A DNA stretch of 64,000 nucleotides from Oliverpabstia intestinalis. GTDB taxonomy: Bacteria > Bacillota > Clostridia > Lachnospirales > Lachnospiraceae. The notes beneath the pieces were generated by a model that saw only the letters and a program-made list of their open reading frames with translations, was not told the origin of the DNA and did not search any database. The DNA is taken from NCBI RefSeq assembly GCF_009696065.1, contig NZ_VUMS01000004.1:1-64000 (forward strand). Reading direction: 5' to 3'. The position numbers and the translations under genes were made by a program. Every line of letters starts with the position of its first letter. The stretch's first letter is position 1. Shown here one piece after another: positions 36,881 to 44,661 of this stretch.

Positions 36881-37078
36881 CACTCTGCTCCATTCCTTAT
36901 TTCTCTGTTCTCGGATATGTCTTTTCCGATATCCGATCCATATCCGGACATTTTTCTCTTTCACAAATATCCACAGACTTTTATTATAAACGCAATTTTC
37001 CTTTTCTACAATGTGAAAAACCCTGTTCCACGGCTTTTCTCTTTCCTCCATTGTTTCGCTATTTCATTACACAAATAC

Positions 37079-37121
37079 GAACAGCCGCTACATCTCATCT
37101 TAATCGACATAACGGCTGTTC
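37079..37121 (-). terminator. Hairpin closing the decayed transcription unit
   Basis: GAACAGCCG (37079-37087) pairs perfectly with CGGCTGTTC (37113-37121). On the minus strand it is followed by GTATTTG. Together with the promoter at 38108-38136 it bounds a unit of about 1 kb. Confidence 0.4.
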
Positions 37122-37257
37122 TAATGATCTTCTTTATTCAATTGTCTAAACCTCTTTTTCTCTTTCTTTTATTTTTTTATTTTTCTTTCGGTTGTTTTCT
37201 TTACTTTTTCAGGATATTTTATATACTTTTTTATGTAGGAATGTTTTTTCAGAGTTC

Positions 37258-38056
37258 CTATTCAATTTTATCTATATAAACTGATTTTCTCTTTCTTCCC
37301 TGCTCGTAAGTTTTTTCGTTTACTTACTTAGAAATGTTATATCTATATAAAGAATAATAGCCAGCTTCAAATTTATAATTGACGTTTATAAATTTTTCAA
37401 AATATGGATATTCACTTTCCTATGCTATACAGAACGTTTTTCATTATATCTTTTTTAAGATCTCTTTCAAATACACCTGCTATCGGATATAGCCTTTGCA
37501 TTTTACTTTTCTCTTCGTTCCGAATAATTACTATTTTGGTTTCTATATAGGTCTATTCAGTGAACTCATATTCTTTTAAAAAATGTTTCTTTACACATCT
37601 TTTAAAATCTTTTCTATTATTTTTGTGGTAATGTATTCACTGTAAGGAGAAGCTCTTGTTACCTTTTATCTAATCTGTATGCTCTGATCTGGCATCTTTT
37701 TTTCTTTTTTCATTCTTCATAAAAGGTCTTTCTGTGCGGGGAATGCTTGCTCTTACCACGCTTACAATGATAAGTTTATGTTCTTAGTACAACGGCTTTA
37801 TCCTCCTTTTCTTTTTTGGGTTCTTATCTTTTCCATCCTGATAAAAAATACAGATCCTTTTGTTCTGATTTAAGAAAACATTGTTTTTGATTTCTTTCCA
37901 CGTTTGAATAAGATCTGTTACCTCACGTTCTGATCTTACCTCCCAAACCTTCCGGAAATCCGATTCAATTAACTTTCTTAATTAGCATCTTTCGGATTCT
38001 ATTTTTTTATCAGTTCCTTTTCCATTCTTCTTATGAAGATTTCTCGTCTCTTTCAT
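37258..38056 (-). pseudogene. Decayed protein gene of unknown family
   Basis: The minus strand is purine-rich and reads as protein-like fragments in shifting frames. One frame from an ATG at 38056 runs 129 codons to 37670 with two internal stops: MKETRNLHKKNGKGTDKK, then KLIESDFRKVWEVRSEREV and KNNVFLNQNKRICIFYQDG, then HKLIIVSVVRASIPRTE. Other frames continue with RASPYSEYITTKIIEKILKD, RNEEKSKMQRLYPIAGVFE and SEYPYFEKFINVNYKFEAGY. At least four stops and about three frameshifts are needed to join them. The family was not recognised. The whole stretch 36881-38379 has no intact gene; the part 37122-37257 is only T-rich. Confidence 0.6.
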
Positions 38057-38107
38057 AGAAAATGGGGTGTTGATGTTTGATAAGGTGTTTTGTTTTTTGT
38101 TGAGTTT

Positions 38108-38136
38108 ATAATAACAGACAGATTCATATTTGTCAA
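38108..38136 (-). promoter_or_regulatory. Strong sigma-A promoter ahead of the decayed gene
   Basis: On the minus strand a perfect TTGACA (38131-38136), a 17-base spacer and TATTAT (38108-38113). It points into the gene-free stretch. Confidence 0.75.
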
Positions 38137-38285
38137 CACTTTTTAAAGATTTTTCTTATATTTTTTTATTATATTTTTAATATTTCTGTTTATACTGTCT
38201 ATATATTCATTTTTATTATAATTGTTTATACAATTGCTTCAAGACCAACAATACTCATGTATCTTCGATAAAGGTTTTCCCACAT

Positions 38286-38333
38286 AAAAAGCCGGATCCC
38301 CGGTGTACATCTGCTCCGGGATTCGGCTTTTCT
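38286..38333 (-). terminator. Terminator after the aconitase-family gene
   Basis: AAAAAGCCGGATCCC pairs with GGGATTCGGCTTTT (one G-U), with further CGG/CCG pairs; T runs on both strands. Confidence 0.85.
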
Positions 38334-38353
38334 CGTTTATTCAGTTTTCCGTG

Positions 38354-38393
38354 TCACCTTCGGTGATGGTAAATACTGCCTACTGAATGTTTC
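38354..38393. repeat. Deletion remnant of the short repeat family overlapping a stop codon
   Basis: TCACCTTCGGTGATGG (38354-38369) equals the inner hairpin of copy B, and CTACTGAATGTTTC (38380-38393) resembles its outer end CTACTGAATAGTTAC. The middle is lost. The stop codon of the hydratase gene (38380-38382) falls inside the end. Confidence 0.5.
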
Positions 38394-40659
38394 TTTCATT
38401 TCTATAGTAGTTGATCAGACAACCTTTCAGGATGATCTCACATTCATCGTCGGTCAGTTCGCCCAGCGTCAGGGTAAACGGTGTCAGTTCTTCTCCCACT
38501 TTATAAGCGGTGATGCTGTCCCATTTTTCTTCCACTGCTTTCCGTACATCCGGGATAAAGAGATAATCGCCATTGGCAAACGGCAGATCTCCTTCCGGAA
38601 TCAGGAATGGCAGCATACCCCAGTTGATCAGGTTGGAACGATAACGTTTTGTTGCATATTCATTGGCAATGTTTGCCCATCCGCCAAGAACTTTCTGGCA
38701 GGATGCAGCCTGTTCCCGCGCGGAACCGTCACCCGGTTTTACGGCAAAGATGGTAGAACCGACACCAACATTGGTCTTATCCACCTGTGGGTACTTTGTA
38801 TGAACAGCTTCGAATACCGGTTTCAGTTCAGGAAGTGCTTCTGCCGGACATTCACCGTTCTGGATGGCTTTTTCTGCTACCTGGACTTCTTTGGCACGTC
38901 CCACATAAGCCGGGTCTTTTCTGGACAGGGTAAATTCTGCCAGTCCCAGTGGATTGGAACGGAAAGAAGAAGTCTCGCCGGACGGAATCAGTTCATCCGT
39001 TGTAGTAACCGGATCGTGAATCTCAGATACGACTTTCAGGATCAGGTTCTCAGCCAGTGCAGGCATCTGTGGCCAGTCTTTGATGTTCGGTCCGAACTGA
39101 ATCTCCACAGACGGATCCGCAACACCCTTACTGTCGAATACTCTGTTTTTATAGATGGTTCCGTCAAAGTAATATTTCGGATTGCTGTATGTTCCCGCAT
39201 ATTCAGTAGCCGGAGTGAGGCGTCCCTTGTTTGCTGCGGTCGCCGCGATAGAACGTGCATCCATCAGAGCTACGGAAGAGATCTGTCCATTCTGGATCTT
39301 GGAACCTTCACGATTCGGGAAGTTTCTTGTAGAATGGCGGATACTGAAAGCATTATTTGCCGGTGTATCACCAGCGCCAAAGCACGGACCGCAGAATGCT
39401 GTTTTGACAATGGCACCTGTCTCAATGAGAGTTGCCAGTGTTCCGTTCTTTGCAAGTTCCATATAAATCGGTGTACTTGCCGGATAAACACTCAGTGTGA
39501 ATGCGTCTGCTCCGATGCTTGCACCTTTCAGAATATCTGCGGCTGCACAGATGTTCTCAAATCCACCACCGGCACATCCTGCGATAATTCCCTGTTCCAC
39601 ATACAGTTTTCCATCGCGTACCTTATCTTTCAGTGTGAAATCAATCTTTCCATCCAGGCTGATCTGTGCTTTTTTCTCCACGTCATCCAGAATGTCCATC
39701 AAGTTGGCATTTAACTCATCAATGGTGTAAGTATTGCTCGGGTGGAATGGCATGGCGATCATCGGACGGATCTTGTCCAGTTCTACCACCAGCATACCAT
39801 CATAATATGCAACCGGTCCCGGATTCAGTTCTTTATAATCTTCGCTTCTGCCGTGGATCGCATAGAACTCTTCGATCTTATCATCGGTTCTCCAGATAGA
39901 GGATAGACAGGTAGTCTCTGTAGTCATAACATCCACACCGATTCTAAAATCTGCACTTAAGTTTGACACACCCGGTCCTACGAATTCCATGACTTTATTC
40001 TTTACAAAACCATTTTTAAATACAGCTCCGATGATTGCCAGCGCCACATCCTGAGGACCCACACCGGGAATCGGTGCTCCGGTCATATATACGCCAACAA
40101 CACCAGGCATATTGATATCATACGTTTTGGACAGCAGCTGTTTTACCAGTTCCGGTCCTCCTTCGCCCATAGCCATGGTACCCAGTGCGCCATATCTGGT
40201 ATGGCTGTCAGATCCCAGGATCATCTTGCCACCGCCGGCAAGCATCTCTCTTGCAAACTGATGAATAACTGCCTGATGAGGCGGAACATAGACACCACCG
40301 TATTTTTTCGCACAGGTAAGGCCAAACATATGGTCATCTTCGTTGATGGTTCCTCCAACAGCACACAGAGAGTTGTGGCAGTTGGTCAGTACATACGGTA
40401 CCGGAAACTTTTCCAGTCCTGAGGCTCTTGCTGTCTGAATAATTCCTACGAAAGTGATATCATGGGATGTCAGCTTGTCAAATTTGATCTGAAGTTTTTC
40501 CATGTTTCCAGACGTATTATGGTCTCTTAATATGTTGTAGGCCATGGTCTGTTTTGCTGCTTCTTCCGGCGCAGGAAGTCCCTGTGCTGCTGCTTTTGCC
40601 GGTTCTACCAGTTCGGTCCCATTGACCAGGTAGGTACCGCCTTCCAGTAATTGAATCAT
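38380..40659 (-). CDS. Aconitase-family hydratase (YbhJ-like)
   Basis: The 759-residue protein belongs to the aconitase superfamily, with the three cluster cysteines visible in [12 protein letters not shown]-like context (near residue 95), and in [12 protein letters not shown] near residue 425. Other family stretches are [36 protein letters not shown] and [13 protein letters not shown]. The N-terminal [11 protein letters not shown] and the overall length match the putative hydratases related to E. coli YbhJ more closely than citrate-cycle aconitase, so the substrate may be a different hydroxy-acid. AGGAGG lies before two adjacent ATG codons; the second gives the better spacing. The regulator gene upstream is 21 bases away. 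Confidence 0.85.
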   Translation of the reverse strand: MIQLLEGGTYLVNGTELVEPAKAAAQGLPAPEEAAKQTMAYNILRDHNTSGNMEKLQIKFDKLTSHDITFVGIIQTARASGLEKFPVPYVLTNCHNSLCAVGGTINEDDHMFGLTCAKKYGGVYVPPHQAVIHQFAREMLAGGGKMILGSDSHTRYGALGTMAMGEGGPELVKQLLSKTYDINMPGVVGVYMTGAPIPGVGPQDVALAIIGAVFKNGFVKNKVMEFVGPGVSNLSADFRIGVDVMTTETTCLSSIWRTDDKIEEFYAIHGRSEDYKELNPGPVAYYDGMLVVELDKIRPMIAMPFHPSNTYTIDELNANLMDILDDVEKKAQISLDGKIDFTLKDKVRDGKLYVEQGIIAGCAGGGFENICAAADILKGASIGADAFTLSVYPASTPIYMELAKNGTLATLIETGAIVKTAFCGPCFGAGDTPANNAFSIRHSTRNFPNREGSKIQNGQISSVALMDARSIAATAANKGRLTPATEYAGTYSNPKYYFDGTIYKNRVFDSKGVADPSVEIQFGPNIKDWPQMPALAENLILKVVSEIHDPVTTTDELIPSGETSSFRSNPLGLAEFTLSRKDPAYVGRAKEVQVAEKAIQNGECPAEALPELKPVFEAVHTKYPQVDKTNVGVGSTIFAVKPGDGSAREQAASCQKVLGGWANIANEYATKRYRSNLINWGMLPFLIPEGDLPFANGDYLFIPDVRKAVEEKWDSITAYKVGEELTPFTLTLGELTDDECEIILKGCLINYYRNERNIQ

Positions 40660-40680
40660 CATAATCCTCCTATTGATCGG

Positions 40681-41766
40681 TTAATCCTGAGTTTCCATGT
40701 ATTTCATGTAGCTTACTACCATCATGGCGATTTTGAAGGTAAGGGCATCGTCAAACACACGAATATCCAGTCCGGTACTCTTCTGCAGTTTCTCCAGACG
40801 ATATACCAGCGTGTTACGATGCACATACAGCTGCCTGGATGTCTCAGAGACATTCAGGTTATTTTCAAAGAATTTGTTAATGGTTGTCACCGTCTCCTCA
40901 TCAAAGGTGTCCGGCAACTGTTCGCCGAATACTTCTTTCATGAACATCTGGCACAGCGGAATCGGCAGCTGATAGATCAGACGACCGATACCCAGGTTAT
41001 TATATGGAACGATTATCTTATCCGCATAGAAGATCTTTCCTACTTCCAGTGCCATCTTTGCTTCTTTATAAGAACGGGAAACATCCTTGATCTCATGGAT
41101 GATATTTCCGTAAGATACGCGAACCTGTGACATGGCTTCTACATTCAGCATATCTACCAGCGTTTTTGCAACGTGATCCAACTCCTCATAAGTGTCCGCT
41201 TCCTTGACCTCTTTTACAATGATAATATTTTTCTCATCGATTGCTGTGATATAATCCTTCGGTTTTGATGCGTACAGACTCTTGATCGTCTCCATCGCAC
41301 TGTTGTCTTTCTCGTATTTTGTCTCTACAATAAATACAACTCTTCTCGCCTCTGTATCGATCCGGAGTTTTTTCGCACGATTGTAGATATCCACCAGAAG
41401 AAGGTTATCCAGAAGCAGGTTCTGGATAAAATTATTCTTATCCAGGCGCTCCTTATAGGCAACGATCAGATTCTGAATCTCACATACAGCGATCTTTCCG
41501 ATCATGTATGCATCTTCGCTTCCGCCGCTTGTCACCAGAACATATTCCACATTCTGATCATCGTATATTTTAAAGAAATGATACGCCTGCAATACCTGAC
41601 TGTCTGCCGGTGATTTCACAAATTCTCTTACATATTCTGGCTCAAACCCCTCTTCGCTGAAGGTTGAAGCCACTTTCTGTCCTTCCAGACTCAGCACACA
41701 CAGATCGATTCTGGTGATTGCTCGAAGTTCATCAATTGTCTTTTGTAAAACCTGACTTGAAACCAA
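40681..41766 (-). CDS. CdaR/PucR-type transcriptional regulator
   Basis: N-terminal residues SSQVLQKTIDELRAITRIDLCVL resemble the sugar diacid recognition domain of CdaR; the middle is a GGDEF-like degenerate fold seen in this family; the C-terminus is the PucR helix-turn-helix (PF13556): ETSRQLYVHRNTLVYRLEKLQKSTGLDIRVFDDALTFKIAMMV. Such proteins sense small acids and control nearby catabolic genes. Since the hydratase gene begins 21 bases after its stop, the regulator probably controls that gene. The chosen start is a TTG at 41766 with AGAGG ten bases upstream; an ATG six codons earlier has no clear site. Confidence 0.88.
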   Translation of the reverse strand: MVSSQVLQKTIDELRAITRIDLCVLSLEGQKVASTFSEEGFEPEYVREFVKSPADSQVLQAYHFFKIYDDQNVEYVLVTSGGSEDAYMIGKIAVCEIQNLIVAYKERLDKNNFIQNLLLDNLLLVDIYNRAKKLRIDTEARRVVFIVETKYEKDNSAMETIKSLYASKPKDYITAIDEKNIIIVKEVKEADTYEELDHVAKTLVDMLNVEAMSQVRVSYGNIIHEIKDVSRSYKEAKMALEVGKIFYADKIIVPYNNLGIGRLIYQLPIPLCQMFMKEVFGEQLPDTFDEETVTTINKFFENNLNVSETSRQLYVHRNTLVYRLEKLQKSTGLDIRVFDDALTFKIAMMVVSYMKYMETQD

Positions 41767-41864
41767 ATGCTCACATCCTCTCATTTTTGCTTATCTGTTA
41801 TCGTTTTTCTGTTTCCCGGATCTGCCGGTACTGCCAGAAATCTGCAGATATAGATTCTCAACAG

Positions 41865-41903
41865 GTAACTGTTCAGTATCTTTGCAGTCACTCGAATAGT
41901 TAC
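41865..41903. repeat. Deletion derivative of the short repeat family (39 bp)
   Basis: The first 27 bases match the terminal hairpin unit in inverted orientation (GTAACTGTTCAGTA...), then TCG and AATAGTTAC, the tip of the other end. The interior is gone. It lies about 100 bases upstream of the regulator gene. No 8-bp duplication was found. Confidence 0.65.
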
Positions 41904-41957
41904 ATAATATCGTATTTTCCATGAAATTGCAACAAATCAATGCAATAGTTTACTAAA

Positions 41958-41990
41958 GTAAAAAGTGCCGACTCCCGAAGGAATCGGCAC
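41958..41990 (-). terminator. Terminator after the MsmK-type ATPase gene
   Basis: GTGCCGA (41965-41971) pairs with TCGGCAC (41984-41990), inner TCC/GGA, and on the minus strand a T run follows. Confidence 0.88.
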
Positions 41991-42009
41991 CATATATGTT
42001 TACTTTTGA

Positions 42010-43113
42010 CTAGTTGGTGATTGTCAGTTCTGTTTCTTTGTCGAATACATGAACTTTGGACATATCCAGACCGAATTTTACGGTATCACCTGTTCTGGAT
42101 GTTGTATGAGGATCTACACGGGCTGTCATGTTGAAGCCTTCAACATCGAAGTACAGGAATACTTCTGCACCCAGCAGCTCGTATACGTTAATCTTAGCTT
42201 CTACTGTGCTTTCCGGGAAAGCTGTAGCATCGTCTGTTACGTTCTCCGGACGGATACCCATAACAACAGTTTTTCCATCATATCCGCCATCGATCAGAGC
42301 TTTTGCTTTGTTTTCCGGCAGTTTCAGGCTGTAGTTACCAACCTGCAGAGTAACGTCTTTTCCGTTAACTTTTACAGTTGCATCCAGGAAGTTCATCTGA
42401 GGAGATCCGATGAATCCGGCTACAAACAGGTTTCCTGGAGCATTGTACAGGTTCTGAGGTGTATCTACCTGCTGAACAACACCATCTTTCATAACTACGA
42501 TTCTGGTACCCAGTGTCATAGCTTCTGTCTGGTCATGTGTTACGTAGATAATAGTAGCACCCAGTCTCTCATGCAGTTTGGAGATCTCTGTTCTCATCTG
42601 TACACGCAGTTTAGCATCCAGGTTTGACAGAGGCTCATCCATCAGGAATACTTTAGGATCACGTACGATAGCACGTCCCATAGCTACACGCTGTCTCTGA
42701 CCACCGGACAGAGCTTTCGGTTTACGGTCTAACAGTTTTTCCAGATCCAGGATCTTAGCTGCTTCTTTAACCATTTTATCGATCTGATCTTTCGGAACTT
42801 TTCTCAGTTTCAGACCAAATGCCATGTTATCATATACTGTCATATGAGGATACAGAGCGTAGTTCTGGAACACCATTGCGATATCTCTGTCTTTTGGTTC
42901 TACGTCATTTACTACTTTATCACCGATCTTCAGTGTACCACCACTGATTTCTTCCAGACCAGCGATCATACGAAGTGTAGTAGATTTACCACATCCGGAT
43001 GGTCCTACGAAGATGATGAACTCTTTGTCAGCAATTTCCAGGTTGAAATCTTTAACAGCTTCAAATCCGTTCGGATATGTCTTGTTAATGTGCTGTAATG
43101 ATAAACTTGCCAT
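42010..43113 (-). CDS. Sugar ABC transporter ATP-binding protein (MsmK/UgpC type)
   Basis: A 367-residue ATPase that energises carbohydrate importers. Walker A GPSGCGKSTT near residue 38, Q-loop VFQNYALYPHM, signature ALSGGQRQRVAMGRAIV, Walker B VFLMDEPLSNLDAKLR, switch His in YVTHDQTEAMTLG. The C-terminal third is the TOBE/MalK regulatory domain (GFIGSPQMNFL, MGIRPENV). No permease or binding protein gene adjoins it. In Firmicutes one MsmK often serves several importers in trans, which fits an orphan gene with its own promoter and terminator. AGGAGG precedes the ATG. Confidence 0.95.
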   Translation of the reverse strand: MASLSLQHINKTYPNGFEAVKDFNLEIADKEFIIFVGPSGCGKSTTLRMIAGLEEISGGTLKIGDKVVNDVEPKDRDIAMVFQNYALYPHMTVYDNMAFGLKLRKVPKDQIDKMVKEAAKILDLEKLLDRKPKALSGGQRQRVAMGRAIVRDPKVFLMDEPLSNLDAKLRVQMRTEISKLHERLGATIIYVTHDQTEAMTLGTRIVVMKDGVVQQVDTPQNLYNAPGNLFVAGFIGSPQMNFLDATVKVNGKDVTLQVGNYSLKLPENKAKALIDGGYDGKTVVMGIRPENVTDDATAFPESTVEAKINVYELLGAEVFLYFDVEGFNMTARVDPHTTSRTGDTVKFGLDMSKVHVFDKETELTITN

Positions 43114-43221
43114 AATTAATTCCTCCTACTAGTCAAATTAAGTAATGTTCGTTTTTCCAAGGCACCATGCCTTGCGACTGTACTTAGTATATCGGATAGA
43201 CCCCTTTTTGACCATAACCGA

Positions 43222-43227
43222 ATTATA
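43222..43227 (-). promoter_or_regulatory. -10 box ahead of the MsmK-type gene
   Basis: TATAAT on the minus strand, no good -35. Between it and the start codon lies a hairpin (AAGGCA/TGCCTT near 43160-43175). The gap 43114-43504 also holds the promoter and repeat unit of the divergent gene. Confidence 0.4.
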
Positions 43228-43381
43228 CAAAGTTTCTACCATGACCTTGTAACAAATGTGTGTTGATTTTTTGGATTCCGCTCCTTTATGGCATTTTGAC
43301 CAATTTTTTCATCCTTTCATGGTCACTTTGACGAACCGTTTTTTGATTATACTTTTTTAATACTTTCATCCCCCTTTTTCC

Positions 43382-43410
43382 TTGCTTTTTAGTATTGAAT
43401 TCGCTATACT
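43382..43410 (+). promoter_or_regulatory. Promoter of the YesL-like gene
   Basis: TTGCTT (43382-43387), 17-base spacer, TATACT (43405-43410). The leader of about 85 bases contains a repeat unit. Confidence 0.55.
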
Positions 43411-43448
43411 GATGACAATCATTGCGTATATCGCTATTAAGAAAAACT

Positions 43449-43475
43449 GTAACTGAGAAAGTACTGAACAGTTAC
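43449..43475 (+). repeat. Solo 27-base end unit in the leader of the YesL-like gene
   Basis: GTAACTGAGAAAGTACTGAAC...GTTAC, 26 of 27 bases as in the other solo unit at 50057. It can fold as GTAACTG/CAGTTAC. Its flanks (GAAAAACT and GGAAAACC) share six of eight bases, possibly an old target duplication. Confidence 0.75.
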
Positions 43476-43504
43476 GGAAAACCGAAGAAAAGAGGCAATT
43501 TGCT

Positions 43505-44260
43505 ATGAACAACATCTTTAATCCGGACAACAAGTTTTTCTCCTTCATGGGCAGGGTCGCTGATCTCATGATCTTGAATCTCTTATGTATTGTCTGCTGT
43601 ATCCCGGTGGTTACTGCGGGACCGTCGATCGCGGCCATGTATTACATCACGTTGAAGATGGCACGCAACGAAGAATCTTATGTGGTAAAAGGATTCTTCC
43701 ATTCCTTTAAGCAGAACCTGAAACAGGGAATTGTCATTCAGATCATTATGCTGCTGCTTGGTATCGTCCTGGCATTCGATCTGTACTTCTGCCGGATGAT
43801 GTCCGGTCAGGGAGCTGTATATCGGATCTTTTCCTATATATTTGTAGCAGCACTGTTTGTCTACACCATGCTGTTTTTATGGATCTACCCGGTACTTGCA
43901 AAGTTCTTCAACACCACCAAAAATCTGTTTCGCAATTCCATTCTGATGTCCATCCGCCATCTTCCGTATACCATACTGATGATGGTGATCACTGCGGCAC
44001 CTGTATTGCTTGGAATATTTGTTGCACAGGCCTTTCCATTCATGATCCTGTTCTACATCATGCTAGGATTCGCCACCGTGGCATATATCAACTCCCGCTT
44101 CTTTGTAAAACTCTTCGACAACTACATTCCTGAGGATGCCGGAAAAGATACCGAAGAAAACGGCGAAGAAAAAGCCATCGACACCAGCATATTCTCCAAC
44201 CTGCACCCGACAGAACTGCCGAAGGAGGACGAAAAGGAGAGCGAGGACGAAACTCACTAA
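43505..44260 (+). CDS. YesL-like membrane protein (DUF624)
   Basis: A 251-residue protein with five to six membrane segments; NKFFSFMGRVADLMILNLLCIVC and IPVVTAGPSIAAMYYITLKM at the start are the DUF624 signature, and IFNTTKNLFRNSILMSIRHLPY-like text follows in the middle. The last 50 residues are acidic and cytoplasmic or extracytoplasmic (GKDTEENGEEKAIDTS). DUF624 proteins usually sit beside carbohydrate ABC transporters and may assist them; here the neighbour is the MsmK-type ATPase, divergently arranged. Biochemical role unknown. Confidence 0.88.
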   Translation: MNNIFNPDNKFFSFMGRVADLMILNLLCIVCCIPVVTAGPSIAAMYYITLKMARNEESYVVKGFFHSFKQNLKQGIVIQIIMLLLGIVLAFDLYFCRMMSGQGAVYRIFSYIFVAALFVYTMLFLWIYPVLAKFFNTTKNLFRNSILMSIRHLPYTILMMVITAAPVLLGIFVAQAFPFMILFYIMLGFATVAYINSRFFVKLFDNYIPEDAGKDTEENGEEKAIDTSIFSNLHPTELPKEDEKESEDETH

Positions 44261-44272
44261 TCTCAAAACCGC

Positions 44273-44328
44273 AAAAAAAAACGTGTGACCGGTAATTATT
44301 TACGATTTACCGATCACACGTTTTTTTA
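44273..44328 (+). terminator. Terminator after the YesL-like gene
   Basis: AAAAAAACGTGTGA and CGGTAA pair with TTACCG and TCACACGTTTTTTT. A run of T closes it. Confidence 0.92.
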
Positions 44329-44361
44329 TTAGACTATACATTTTAACATTCCACTCATCAT

Positions 44362-44628
44362 TCACCTCTCCAATAAACAAGAGTGAACTGCGAGTTCCAG
44401 TTTACGGAAATGATTCTTCAGCCACGCTCTAGGATTCTGTAACGGTGCCTTCCCTGCTTCCTGCTCAACTGCACTACAATTATAGGATCCGTTCAGCTCA
44501 TACAAGCAGCTATCCGCCAAAGTCAGCGTCAGGCTCCCGGCGGGTATGTATGGGCAACACTTTGTGGGCGGCTAGCTCAAAGTTGCCCTGCCCACGTTGC
44601 CCATACACACCCACCGGGAGCCTGACGC
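44362..44628 (-). ncRNA. Possible structured RNA or repeat with a 33-bp stem
   Basis: Bases 44526-44558 pair with 44596-44628, with only two imperfect pairs, both of which are C-A mismatches on plus-strand RNA but G-U pairs on minus-strand RNA. The 37-base loop contains GTGGGC/GCCCAC and a second GTTGCCC that could replace the outer arm. The minus strand from about 44568 to 44362 is also open for some 68 codons with no ATG (for example DSCLYELNGSYNCSAVEQEA), which may be coincidence or a remnant. It fills the gap 44329-44661 between convergent genes. Confidence 0.4.
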
Positions 44629-44661
44629 GTCCTCCTTATATGACTCTTACCTACCCCTTAT

